Notes: generated by a model from the letters alone, not told the origin. A stretch of DNA of 16,448 nt from Thiolapillus brandeum (GCA_011051425.1 DRLF01000069.1:1-16448); one strand, 5' to 3'. Numbered from the stretch's first letter, positions 1 to 6,702 are shown. Numbers and translations: made by a program.

Positions 1-506
1 AAACGCCCCGCCTCTCCCTGGCCAAGCTCAAGGCATGGACAGGCGCGGAAGAGAGGGAAGCCCACCAGTTGCTGTATCACCTGCAATCCCAATCACTGAT
101 TCACGGCCTGGAGGATCCCCTGACCTGCCCTTCGGGTCCACTTGAAGAAGTTCTTCCGACTCTACTGCCTGCTTTGTCCGGTGAGGGGAAATCTTTGCTC
201 GCCGATGATCAGGGCTTCTACGTGGCATCGTCCGGCTTTCCACATGAATCAGCCGAGGAACTGGCAGCCCTAAGCGCTGACTTGGGCATTTTGCACAAGC
301 GCCATATACACCTATTGGTCAACAATCTGGGTTACCGCGCCAATGCATGGATGCTGGGAGACGCAGCAGGCGATAGCCAGATCGGATTCTGGCCTCTCTA
401 TATAGGCCATCAGCGCTTTTCTCTTGTTGTCGGAGGCATACCTCGTCTCAGTCAACAAGCCTTTACCGAACTGGCTTGGATTCTGGGAGTACGCTATGGA
501 ATCTAG
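1..506 (+). CDS. Roadblock-like protein with N-terminal winged-helix-like segment (5' partial)
   Basis: The reading frame is open from base 3 to the TAG stop at 504-506, so the gene begins upstream of the window; about 167 codons are visible. The N-terminal part (LSLAKLKAWTGAEEREAHQL and onward) looks like a small helical winged-helix unit. From about residue 60 the stretch LLADDQGFYVASSGFPHE resembles the beta-strand core of roadblock/LC7 domains, and AEELAALSADL matches the helix that follows. The end (FTELAWILGVRYGI) looks complete. Roadblock domains dimerise and serve as regulators or scaffolds of small GTPases; MglB is the bacterial example. The next gene, 95 bases downstream, encodes a second roadblock protein, so the two may form a heterodimer (inference). 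A TTG at 69 could be read as a start, but the open frame upstream of it argues for a longer protein. Confidence 0.7.
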   Translation, partial: TPRLSLAKLKAWTGAEEREAHQLLYHLQSQSLIHGLEDPLTCPSGPLEEVLPTLLPALSGEGKSLLADDQGFYVASSGFPHESAEELAALSADLGILHKRHIHLLVNNLGYRANAWMLGDAAGDSQIGFWPLYIGHQRFSLVVGGIPRLSQQAFTELAWILGVRYGI

Positions 507-601
507 GCATCCTCTTATAACCAGACAAAACCTTCAACAGAATGCGCTTTGCGGCGCAAACTGTTTCTCAATACATCTCAACTAATACGGAGTAAAAGAA
601 A

Positions 602-964
602 ATGCGATCTGACATGCTCAATTCCATTTTAAACGAACTCAACAGCACTTCTGCGGATATCGAAGCCTCGGGTGTTATTTCCACAGACGGCCTTATGATG
701 GCATCGCAGTTGCCCGCCGGCCTGGATGAAGATCGCGTTGGTGCGATGAGTGCGGCAATGCTGTCTCTTGGTGACCGAACCGCTTCCGAACTGGGCCGTG
801 GTGAACTTGACCAGGTATTGATCAAAGGAAAAGAGGGTTATGTACTCATGGTATATGCCGGCAGTGAAGCCGTAGTTACCGTCATGGCAAAAGCAAACGC
901 TAAACTCGGGCTGATCTTTCTTGACGTAAAGCGGGCGGCTGAACAGCTCGCCAAGCTGTTGTAA
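602..964 (+). CDS. Roadblock/LC7 domain protein (MglB-like)
   Basis: This 120-residue protein is a single roadblock/LC7 domain. The diagnostic run is GVISTDGLMMASQLPAGLDE (about residues 24-43), followed by DRVGAMSAAMLSLGDRTA and the closing strands VLIKGKEGYVLMVYAG and AVVTVMAK. Length and layout match the free-standing bacterial roadblock family that includes MglB, the GTPase-activating partner of the polarity GTPase MglA. There is no signal peptide or membrane segment, so it is cytoplasmic. The ATG at 602 has a GGAG at 589-592 at good spacing. It lies between a larger roadblock-like protein and a CZB protein on the same strand, which suggests co-transcription. No GTPase gene is visible in the window; if one exists it is upstream or elsewhere. 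The family call is secure, the partner and pathway are inference. Confidence 0.9.
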   Translation: MRSDMLNSILNELNSTSADIEASGVISTDGLMMASQLPAGLDEDRVGAMSAAMLSLGDRTASELGRGELDQVLIKGKEGYVLMVYAGSEAVVTVMAKANAKLGLIFLDVKRAAEQLAKLL

Positions 965-1034
965 TCACTTATAACTAATTGCAAGACAGCTGAAACATGC
1001 TTCGTTTTGTCACTAGCCGTCTTGGGAGGTAATT

Positions 1035-1394
1035 ATGGTTGGCAATGCATTTTTCTTTCAACGTCTCAATGATCATATCCAGTATCTGAGAAAGATTCAG
1101 GGCGCAATTGAAGACAAGAACAATTTTGAAGGTACCGATCCCCATCACTGCAAACTAGGCGAATGGCTGTATGGCACTGGCCCTGAAGAAGCCGCTGCTA
1201 TAAGTAATGAAACGAGAACCATTTTTGATGAACTATTCGAGCCACACGAGCGTTTCCACAATGCCAGTCATCGGGCGCTGGAAAAGCATGCCGCTGGTGA
1301 TCACGAGGGTTGCGAGAAAGAAATGACAGAAATGCACACCCTTTCTGGTGTATTGGTGAACATTCTTATCAAACTGGACGACCTGTCTCATTAG
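1035..1394 (+). CDS. Stand-alone CZB (chemoreceptor zinc-binding) domain protein
   Basis: A 119-residue helical protein that is one CZB domain and nothing else. The expected zinc ligands are visible: His14 in LNDHIQYL, Cys39 in HHCKLGEWLYG, and His71 and His75 in EPHERFHNASH. The CxLGxW signature and the four-residue spacing of the last two histidines match the CZB of chemoreceptors and of the diguanylate cyclase DgcZ, where zinc binding controls activity. In those proteins the domain is fused to an output module; here it is free, so it would have to act on a partner in trans (inference). No signal peptide is present. The start is supported by the strong GGGAGG at 1024-1029, five bases before the ATG. 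The next gene starts 36 bases downstream and encodes a PAS protein, which fits a shared sensing complex. Confidence 0.9.
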   Translation: MVGNAFFFQRLNDHIQYLRKIQGAIEDKNNFEGTDPHHCKLGEWLYGTGPEEAAAISNETRTIFDELFEPHERFHNASHRALEKHAAGDHEGCEKEMTEMHTLSGVLVNILIKLDDLSH

Positions 1395-1430
1395 CATCTA
1401 AACGACAACAGACAGGAGGAGAACCAAACC

Positions 1431-1904
1431 ATGCAAGACATGAGCCCTTCAGACATACAGGGTGATTTCCGTAAAACAACGCTCAATCACTACGATGGCA
1501 GCCAGCGGGTTGTACTGGTCACAGACAACGAAACGCCCTATCCGGAAGGAAAACTGATCGTATCCCGTACGGATACAAACGGCAACATCACCCACTGCAA
1601 CCGCTCTTTTGTAGATATGTCCGGGTACGATGAATCCGAAATCATCGGACAGCCACATGCATTGCTGCGGCACCCGGACATGCCTGCAGCGGCCTTCGAG
1701 GATTTGTGGAAAACAGTACAAAACGGTAACAAATGGCACGGATATGTCAAGAACCTGCGTAAAGACGGAGGTTACTATTGGGTCTACGCGACAGTTATTC
1801 CCAATGTGCGTAACGGAAAAATTGTCGGCTATACCTCGGTACGCCGCAAGCCTTCACGTAAAAAGGTGGAAGAAGCCATTTCAACCTACGCCAACATGAG
1901 TTAA
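1431..1904 (+). CDS. Stand-alone Aer-type PAS domain protein
   Basis: A 157-residue cytoplasmic protein with one PAS domain at about residues 43-143. It closely resembles the N-terminal PAS of the aerotaxis receptor Aer: SRTDTNGNITHCNRSF, then the hallmark LLRHPDMPAAAFEDLW (about 78-93), then KNLRKDGGYYWVYATV and VGYTSVRRKPSR. In Aer this fold binds FAD and reports redox state; the RHPDMP loop (Arg80, His81, Asp83 here) and an Asn in the NRSF position (Asn57) form part of the flavin pocket, so FAD binding is a reasonable inference. The HAMP and methyl-accepting domains of Aer are absent, and the protein ends soon after the PAS with a short helix. A strong AGGAGG at 1414-1419 precedes the ATG; a second in-frame ATG at 1440 is possible. 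Confidence 0.9.
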   Translation: MQDMSPSDIQGDFRKTTLNHYDGSQRVVLVTDNETPYPEGKLIVSRTDTNGNITHCNRSFVDMSGYDESEIIGQPHALLRHPDMPAAAFEDLWKTVQNGNKWHGYVKNLRKDGGYYWVYATVIPNVRNGKIVGYTSVRRKPSRKKVEEAISTYANMS

Positions 1905-1924
1905 CCATCGCTGGAGAAAACCCA

Positions 1925-2668
1925 ATGCCCTATCAATTTACCGTCAGCCCGGATTTTGGACCCGATCAACTCGCCGGATGGCACATTTTCAACACCTGGC
2001 TACAACGTCAGCTGGAAACAGACATCCATTTCGAGACTTTTGACAATTTTGATAGCCAGCGTCAGGCTATTGCCAAAGACCAGGTGGATATCATTTATGC
2101 CAACCCTTACGATGCTTCTTTCCTGGTGCGCGAGAAAGGCTTCGTAGCAGTCGCAACACCTCAGAAGCCGGACGAAACAACCATTGTTGCTCTGGCAGAA
2201 GGTCCGACCCAAAGCATCGAAGAGCTCACACCTGGCTGTAAAATCGCTCAAACAGATGACCCGGATATCAGCATGATGGGTATGATGATGCTGGAACCGG
2301 CAAATCTGGACAGTAACAATACCGTACTCCTACCCCAGAACAGCTATATTCAGGTGGCAAAAGCGCTGATTCAGGGCAAGGCTGATATCGGATTCTTTTT
2401 AACAGATGCCTTCGATTCACTATCGACTCTGATCAAGGGCCAGCTGCGGTCCCTGGTAACCAGTGATATACAAGTGGTTTCCCATGCCTTGCTATTGGGG
2501 CCGGAACTGGCCGCAAGGAAACAGGAACTTAGCCAGAAACTCGCTGACATGAGTAACGATGCCCAAGGTAACAGTTTACTGGAAAGCCTGGGCTTCACTG
2601 CCTGGACTCCGATGGATGAAGAGGAAATGGAGTTTATGATCGACTTGATCGAAGCATTGGCAGCCTAA
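1925..2668 (+). CDS. PhnD-like substrate-binding domain protein without signal peptide
   Basis: A 247-residue protein of the PhnD / phosphate-phosphite-phosphonate binding family. Typical parts are the N-terminal helix AGWHIFNTWLQRQLE (about 17-31), the conserved DIIYANPYDASFLVREKGF (55-73), and QVAKALIQGKADIGFFLTDA in the second lobe. Family members are normally exported lipoproteins feeding an ABC transporter. Here the protein begins directly with MPYQFTVSPDFGPDQ, with no hydrophobic leader or lipobox, and no permease or ATPase gene is nearby. It is therefore probably cytoplasmic and may be a ligand sensor rather than a transport component (inference); the ligand cannot be read from the sequence. 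The start is supported by GGAG at 1913-1916, and the gene follows the PAS gene by 20 bases. The C-terminus is acidic and helical. Confidence 0.85.
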   Translation: MPYQFTVSPDFGPDQLAGWHIFNTWLQRQLETDIHFETFDNFDSQRQAIAKDQVDIIYANPYDASFLVREKGFVAVATPQKPDETTIVALAEGPTQSIEELTPGCKIAQTDDPDISMMGMMMLEPANLDSNNTVLLPQNSYIQVAKALIQGKADIGFFLTDAFDSLSTLIKGQLRSLVTSDIQVVSHALLLGPELAARKQELSQKLADMSNDAQGNSLLESLGFTAWTPMDEEEMEFMIDLIEALAA

Positions 2669-2686
2669 AAAATCGCGCCATACGTC

Positions 2687-2715
2687 CGCCCACTGTCGCT
2701 GTTCGACAATGGGCG
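2687..2715. other. Inverted repeat between the PhnD-like and TPR-like genes
   Basis: Two 12-base arms, 2687-2698 and 2704-2715, pair with a single mismatch around a 5-base loop. There is no T-run directly after the stem on either strand, so it is not a textbook intrinsic terminator. It could be an attenuating or stabilising mRNA hairpin between two genes of the same run. Confidence 0.45.
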
Positions 2716-2746
2716 AATTCTCTCGTCGACATTGCAACATGGAACT

Positions 2747-3475
2747 ATGATGACCAAACTTCTCATCGAGTATAATGGTGATCCAGAAACACATTTCAGC
2801 ACAAATGTGTTTTCGGAACCGGCATTCCTGGTTCCCAGTAGCAGGAAACTACAGCTAGGTGCCCTTGCGCAAGAAAGAACCCTCCATTCCTACCTGGCGC
2901 ACCGCATAACCCGCAACCCACTGGATCTTAAAGCGCACACGCAACGAATCTTTCTTAATCTGGAACAGGAACGTCGGGCAGCCACTTACTCTGCTCTGCT
3001 GGATTTGTTCATCGCGCTGGGGGATCGTGCGCAATCATTGCGAAAGCATTTGCTTCAGCGCCGCAAACCTTTATTGGAACCTGAGCAGCAAAAGTTTTTT
3101 CAGAATTGGCTGGAACACCCCTCTGAAAGTATTCCGGATCATGCACAAAGCGACAGCAGTTTACTCTATAAAATCGAAAAATCTTCTCTGCCGCTTATCG
3201 AAAAAGTTAAAAGCAAGCCTGATTCCAAAGCATGCGAACCTTTGACCGAAGCACGCGAATACTTGGAATATGGCCAGTTTGAACAGGCAATGGATGTATT
3301 GGAAACGGCCACGATAGAAGGAACAGCTACTGATCCCGAACTGCTGAACGAGCTGCTTGCCATATATGAGCATGCCCGGCTATTCGAACGCTATGACGCC
3401 CATACAAAAGCGATGCAACGAGCAGGTCATCACTTATCCAACCATTGGCTATCCTTCAGAAACAACAAACGCTGA
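2747..3475 (+). CDS. Helical TPR/FimV-C-like protein of unknown function
   Basis: The product, 242 residues from the ATG at 2747, is not recognised with certainty. The first 40 residues look loosely structured, and the rest is helical. About residues 166-225 (PLTEAREYLEYGQFEQAMDV, then PELLNELLAIYEHARLFERY) look like one or two TPR hairpins and recall the C-terminal helical domain of FimV-type proteins tied to type IV pilus and polar assembly. A middle block (about 64-125) is also helical and repeat-like. No signal peptide or long hydrophobic segment is visible, so it is likely cytoplasmic. A TTG at 2732 would add five residues; neither start has a strong ribosome-binding site, so the start is uncertain. 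It follows the sensory genes on the same strand, 78 bases after the PhnD-like gene and after a hairpin, and may be an adaptor for them (inference). Confidence 0.65.
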   Translation: MMTKLLIEYNGDPETHFSTNVFSEPAFLVPSSRKLQLGALAQERTLHSYLAHRITRNPLDLKAHTQRIFLNLEQERRAATYSALLDLFIALGDRAQSLRKHLLQRRKPLLEPEQQKFFQNWLEHPSESIPDHAQSDSSLLYKIEKSSLPLIEKVKSKPDSKACEPLTEAREYLEYGQFEQAMDVLETATIEGTATDPELLNELLAIYEHARLFERYDAHTKAMQRAGHHLSNHWLSFRNNKR

Positions 3476-3748
3476 ATACTCGAAACATAGCCCCTCCCTC
3501 AGATTCGGCCTGACGTGATCGAACACTATCGTCTCTGGACCTAAAAACGAGGGTCGCCTGCCACCGAATCCTAAGACTCCCCACTGCTTACCCATCACAC
3601 CGTATCAGAAGGAAAACAGTGCATATCTGATACATCAACAAAGACAAGTGAACATGACCCAGAGGTGTACCAAAGTCTTTCACCAAGCCGACGATATGTT
3701 TGCCATCCTCCTGTTTCACCTTTTTCCATAATCTATTTCACAATCTGG

Positions 3749-3769
3749 TCGGGTATTTTATATACCCGA
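3749..3769. promoter_or_regulatory. Perfect 8-base inverted repeat, possible operator
   Basis: The arms TCGGGTAT (3749-3756) and ATACCCGA (3762-3769) are perfect reverse complements around a 5-base AT loop. It lies about 150 bases upstream of the PilJ-like gene. It could be an operator for a dimeric regulator; no specific regulator is recognised and no T-run follows. Confidence 0.45.
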
Positions 3770-3796
3770 AATTGCACCAGCCGTTCCTTATTTTCA

Positions 3797-3812
3797 TGTG
3801 ACACAGACCACA
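3797..3812. promoter_or_regulatory. CRP/Vfr-like binding site
   Basis: TGTGA-cacaga-CCACA matches the CRP consensus TGTGA-N6-TCACA at nine of ten defined positions. It is about 110 bases upstream of the ATG at 3922, a usual place for class I activation. It overlaps a longer inverted repeat (3799-3827), so another regulator could be the real reader. Confidence 0.4.
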
Positions 3813-3827
3813 GCATAATTTGTGTCA
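3799..3827. promoter_or_regulatory. TGACACA-N15-TGTGTCA inverted repeat
   Basis: Perfect 7-base arms at 3799-3805 and 3821-3827 are separated by 15 bases, so the half-sites sit 22 bases centre to centre, about two helical turns on the same DNA face. This spacing suits a dimeric activator or repressor upstream of the PilJ-like operon. The regulator is unknown. Confidence 0.35.
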
Positions 3828-3921
3828 GTTGAAACACATCACAGACATTCTTGCAGAAATTCGATCAAGAAACGCCCATTGCATTGTTTCTGCCATGAAC
3901 AAAACGATCAGGTGACAGGTA

Positions 3922-4725
3922 ATGAATAGCAATCAATCAATTTTCGGTAAAGGCCTAACAGTTGTATTGCCGGCACTGCTGCTTATGTGTGGCTTTACCT
4001 TGACAGCAGTTTCAGCAAATGAGCTGACGATTGGAGCCGCCATTAACAAGGCCGGCAAACAGCGCATGATAACCCAGCGTGTCCTCAAGGACTACGCGCT
4101 CGCCGGCATGCATATCGAACTCGGTGATCCTGCAGGGGACCTGAAAAACCTGATCGCGCTGTTCGACAGCAGCCTCGCCGATCTGAAACAGTTTTCCACC
4201 AGTGACGAACTGAACAAGAGCCTTGCATCCATCGAAAAGCAATGGACGCCCATCAGGGCCACGCTGCAGGATGCTCCTGACAGAGCCAGGGCAGCCAGCC
4301 TGCAGGAAGAGCTGGACGAGCTTCTGGCGGCCTGCCACAAGAACACCCTTCTGATCGCGAAGAGCGCCAACAACAAGACAGGCGATATCGTCAACCTCGC
4401 CGGCAGACAGCGCATGCTTTCACAGCGTATGGCGGCATTGTACATGCTGAAAGCATGGAAGCTGGACGATCCGAAATTCCGGGAAAAACTGACCGGCGCC
4501 ATGGACGAGTTTTCGGCCGCGCAAAAAACCCTGGAAGCGTCCCCCCTCTCCAGCGATGAAATTCAGGCCCTGCTGGCGAGGGTAAAAAAATCCTTTGCCT
4601 GGTTTGAAATGATGGGCAGGTCATCCTCAAACCGTGTGATCCCCAATCTCATCAACAAATCGGCCAACAGCATCCAGGCCGATATGGACAAGGCTACGGC
4701 ACTGTATGCCCATGCCAATCAATAA
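3922..4725 (+). CDS. Exported protein with two PilJ/NarX-type P-box motifs
   Basis: A 267-residue protein with an N-terminal signal sequence (hydrophobic about residues 11-30, likely cleavage near SA-NE at 32). The mature part holds two copies of the PilJ-type methyl-accepting N-terminal domain (PF13675-like): INKAGKQRMITQRVLKDYAL at 41-60 and VNLAGRQRMLSQRMAALYML at 157-176, each starting a long helix. The same motif is the nitrate/nitrite-binding P-box of NarX/NarQ sensors and occurs in the periplasmic part of the pilus chemoreceptor PilJ. Here there is no second membrane segment, HAMP, kinase or receptor tail, so the protein is probably a free periplasmic four-helix-bundle binding protein. 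The ligand (nitrate, nitrite or other small anion) is inference. AGGTGACAGG just before the ATG supplies the ribosome-binding site. A paralogue follows 31 bases downstream. Confidence 0.85.
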   Translation: MNSNQSIFGKGLTVVLPALLLMCGFTLTAVSANELTIGAAINKAGKQRMITQRVLKDYALAGMHIELGDPAGDLKNLIALFDSSLADLKQFSTSDELNKSLASIEKQWTPIRATLQDAPDRARAASLQEELDELLAACHKNTLLIAKSANNKTGDIVNLAGRQRMLSQRMAALYMLKAWKLDDPKFREKLTGAMDEFSAAQKTLEASPLSSDEIQALLARVKKSFAWFEMMGRSSSNRVIPNLINKSANSIQADMDKATALYAHANQ

Positions 4726-4756
4726 ACCCTTACCTGCAATACATGGAGATAGACTC

Positions 4757-5569
4757 ATGAACCAACTCAAGAAATCCATCCGGATCCTTCTCGTTTGTAC
4801 AGCAGCATTCCTGTTTGCCGGTACTGCTTTTGCCAATGCCGAAAAACCCGCAAGCAGCGGTGACAGCAATCTGGCCAATCTTATCGATATCGCCGGCAAA
4901 CAGCGCATGCTTTCACAGAAAATCGCCAAGGCGTATTTTTTCTACGGCAAAGGCATTCGTCCGGACAAAACCCGCAAACAACTCCTCGACAGCATCCGGG
5001 AATTCGACCGTAATTTCGAGGTCATCAGGAAATCCACAGATAACCCCGGCGTGCAGGATATGCTGGTTTTTATCGAAATGGCGAAGGATGAGCTGGCCCA
5101 GCTGGCCAAGCAGCCCTACAACAAGGAAAACGCCTCACTCGTATTGGACTACAGCGAAACCATGCTGGAAGGCAGCCAGGATATCGTGTCCCGGCTGGAA
5201 GCAGAATCCAAGCTGAAGAAAGAAGCCATCGTCAACCTGGCCGGACGCCAGCGTATGCTCACCCAGCGCATCGCGAAATACTACATCGCCTATCAGGCGG
5301 GCTTCCACGATCACAACACGGTGGATCAGCTGAATACGGCCGTGAAGGAATTCGAGCAGGCCCAGACCGCGCTCATCAAAGCCAAGCGCAATACACCCCA
5401 GATCAAGGCAGAGCTGGAAAAGGTCAAAAAACTGTGGCACGTGGTAGCCAAGTTCTACAAGGACGTGGAAAGAGGTGGCCTCCCCGTCATCGTGCTGGCC
5501 ACCACCGATAACATCATGGCTACCATGAACCAGGTTACTCACCAGTATGTGGAACTGTTGGGCTCCTGA
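4757..5569 (+). CDS. Exported paralogue with two PilJ/NarX-type P-box motifs
   Basis: A 270-residue protein with a clear signal peptide (MNQLKKSIRI, a hydrophobic core to about residue 25, cleavage near AFA-NA at 26-27). As in the preceding gene there are two P-box units: IDIAGKQRMLSQKIAKAY at 43-60 and VNLAGRQRMLTQRIAKYY at 159-176. The helices between them are charged and amphipathic. Only the architecture and motifs are shared with its neighbour, so the duplication that made the pair appears old. No membrane anchor or output domain is present. The ATG at 4757 is chosen because GGAG at 4745-4748 is well spaced and the signal peptide starts right there; an in-frame ATG at 4706 overlaps the end of the previous gene and would bury the leader. 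The two products may form a heteromer (inference). Confidence 0.85.
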   Translation: MNQLKKSIRILLVCTAAFLFAGTAFANAEKPASSGDSNLANLIDIAGKQRMLSQKIAKAYFFYGKGIRPDKTRKQLLDSIREFDRNFEVIRKSTDNPGVQDMLVFIEMAKDELAQLAKQPYNKENASLVLDYSETMLEGSQDIVSRLEAESKLKKEAIVNLAGRQRMLTQRIAKYYIAYQAGFHDHNTVDQLNTAVKEFEQAQTALIKAKRNTPQIKAELEKVKKLWHVVAKFYKDVERGGLPVIVLATTDNIMATMNQVTHQYVELLGS

Positions 5570-5608
5570 GTCCTGCGCATCAATCCCTAACCGTTTGGAG
5601 TACAAGAC

Positions 5609-6295
5609 ATGAATTACACAATTATCAGCGCACTCGTGTTCGGTGTCATGCAGATACACGGACACGCCACCTTATCAACAGCCACCGCCGGCGAAATCGA
5701 CCTGGTGGGCAAGCACCTGGTAGCTGACCGGGATATGGCTGTGGAATGGACCAGAGATGCCAATCTCGTCAAGACCCTGTGCAGCAATGACAGCCCCTTG
5801 TGGAAAAGCTTCGACCCGGCTTCCGTCAAACAGGGTACCGGCAGAAGCGCCGCAGAAATCTGTGCCCAGAACGGACTCATGAACTGGTACGAGGCCAAGG
5901 CCTGGATCGGCGTGCTCAACAAGCACGCCTACCTCGGGCACAGTGACTGGCGGTTGCCCCGGATACAACAGAAGGACAGCAGTTGCTCCCTGCACATTCA
6001 GGCCGATCAGGCCGGTAACACCGTCAGTCTGGGTCACGGTTGCCTCAACAGCGAACCCGGACACCTTTTCCATGCTTCCCTGGACAATCCGGTCTATGAG
6101 GGTTCGGCATGTCAGGACAATTGTCTGACCAACCACGGTCCTTTCAGCAACCTGTCAGGCAACATGTACTGGACAGATACCGAAATAGCTTTCGATACTT
6201 CCCTGGTCGGTGTATTCGATCCCAGCAACGACTGGCAGGATGCTGAAAAGAAAACCTCCGATCTGCTGCAGGTCTGGCCCGTACACGCGTTGTAA
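5609..6295 (+). CDS. DUF1566 / Lcl C-terminal domain protein
   Basis: A 228-residue protein of the DUF1566 (Lcl_C) family. The signature appears as MNWYEAKAWIGVLNKHAYLG (91-110) directly followed by HSDWRLPRI, then YWTDTEI near residue 187, and the typical closing VWPV at 222-225. Family members are usually secreted or surface proteins with a C-type-lectin-like fold; the name-giving Legionella Lcl is an adhesin that binds glycans. The N-terminus (MNYTIISALVFGVMQIHGHA) is moderately hydrophobic and may be a weak signal peptide. At least seven cysteines suggest disulfides and an extracytoplasmic location. The GGAG at 5597-5600 sets the start. The gene follows the second P-box protein by 39 bases on the same strand and probably shares its operon, so the three products may act together in the periplasm (inference). 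Confidence 0.8.
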   Translation: MNYTIISALVFGVMQIHGHATLSTATAGEIDLVGKHLVADRDMAVEWTRDANLVKTLCSNDSPLWKSFDPASVKQGTGRSAAEICAQNGLMNWYEAKAWIGVLNKHAYLGHSDWRLPRIQQKDSSCSLHIQADQAGNTVSLGHGCLNSEPGHLFHASLDNPVYEGSACQDNCLTNHGPFSNLSGNMYWTDTEIAFDTSLVGVFDPSNDWQDAEKKTSDLLQVWPVHAL

Positions 6296-6648
6296 ACCGC
6301 CACCTGATTGGCTGCTGGGCCTCACGGATATTGGAGTTTTAGTTTTAATCCGGATATTTCACCGGAATGCACATTTTCCCCGGAGAGATTTTCGTCCAGA
6401 TCGTTAGTGTGAAAATAAGCTTAAACCATTGATATTGTTGCATTCTGTATGATACGGTTTCGCGCCATGGCTGTAGGGCTTCAGCCCGACAACGGCGGCC
6501 ACAACGGAGCAATGTCGGACTGAAGTCCGACCTACGGACACGGGCTTTTCCATCATCAGGGGTGTGACCAGAGGACTCATGAAGGTTAGAACGGCCTGCA
6601 CCGGAATGACATTTTTTACAGCTGCTTTGTCGTAATCCTCCCCCAAAC
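6296..6648. other. Gene-free region with dispersed repeats
   Basis: About 350 bases between the DUF1566 gene and the groEL terminator. It holds a REPIN-like pair (6472-6535) and two similar stretches containing CACCGGAATG (near 6359 and 6599). Short open frames on both strands run through these repeats and look spurious. No promoter or RNA gene is recognised. Confidence 0.6.
6472..6535. repeat. REPIN-like pair of inverted REP palindromes
   Basis: Two short palindromes face each other. The first (6472-6491) pairs TGTAGGGC with GCCCGACA around TTCA with one mismatch. The second (6514-6531) pairs GTCGGAC with GTCCGAC perfectly around TGAA. The reverse complement of the second, including its CTAC edge at 6532-6535, matches the first closely. 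Such pairs are typical of dispersed REP/REPIN elements mobilised by RAYT enzymes; no RAYT gene is in the window. Confidence 0.6.
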
Positions 6649-6689
6649 AAAAAGCCCCCAGCCCTGTAAAAGGCCGGGGGCTTTTTGTT
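6647..6689. terminator. Bidirectional intrinsic terminator after groEL
   Basis: Arms at 6649-6663 and 6672-6686 form a 15-base stem with one mismatch and an 8-base loop. Each side starts or ends with five A/T bases, giving a T-run on both strands. It lies 14 bases beyond the groEL stop and ends the groES-groEL transcript; it can also stop readthrough from the DUF1566 side. Confidence 0.9.
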
Positions 6690-6702
6690 CGCGGCAGGTG
6701 GC

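Larger units (their letters stand above)
3476..3921 (+). promoter_or_regulatory. 446-base gene-free control region upstream of the PilJ-like operon
   Basis: No convincing gene is present on either strand. The second half is AT-rich and holds the regulatory signals listed separately: an inverted repeat at 3749-3769, a CRP-like site at 3797-3812 and an inverted repeat at 3799-3827. A promoter for the gene at 3922 must lie here, but no -35/-10 pair stands out. In the first half (3476-3740) nothing is recognised. Confidence 0.6.

Noticed and set aside
5135..5665. - strand 176-codon frame opposite the second P-box gene
   Set aside because: Antisense shadow; the + strand gene has a signal peptide, ribosome-binding site and duplicated motif.
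6345..6650. Overlapping - strand open frames of 80 and 101 codons before groEL
   Set aside because: They translate REPIN and other dispersed repeat sequence and have no family resemblance.
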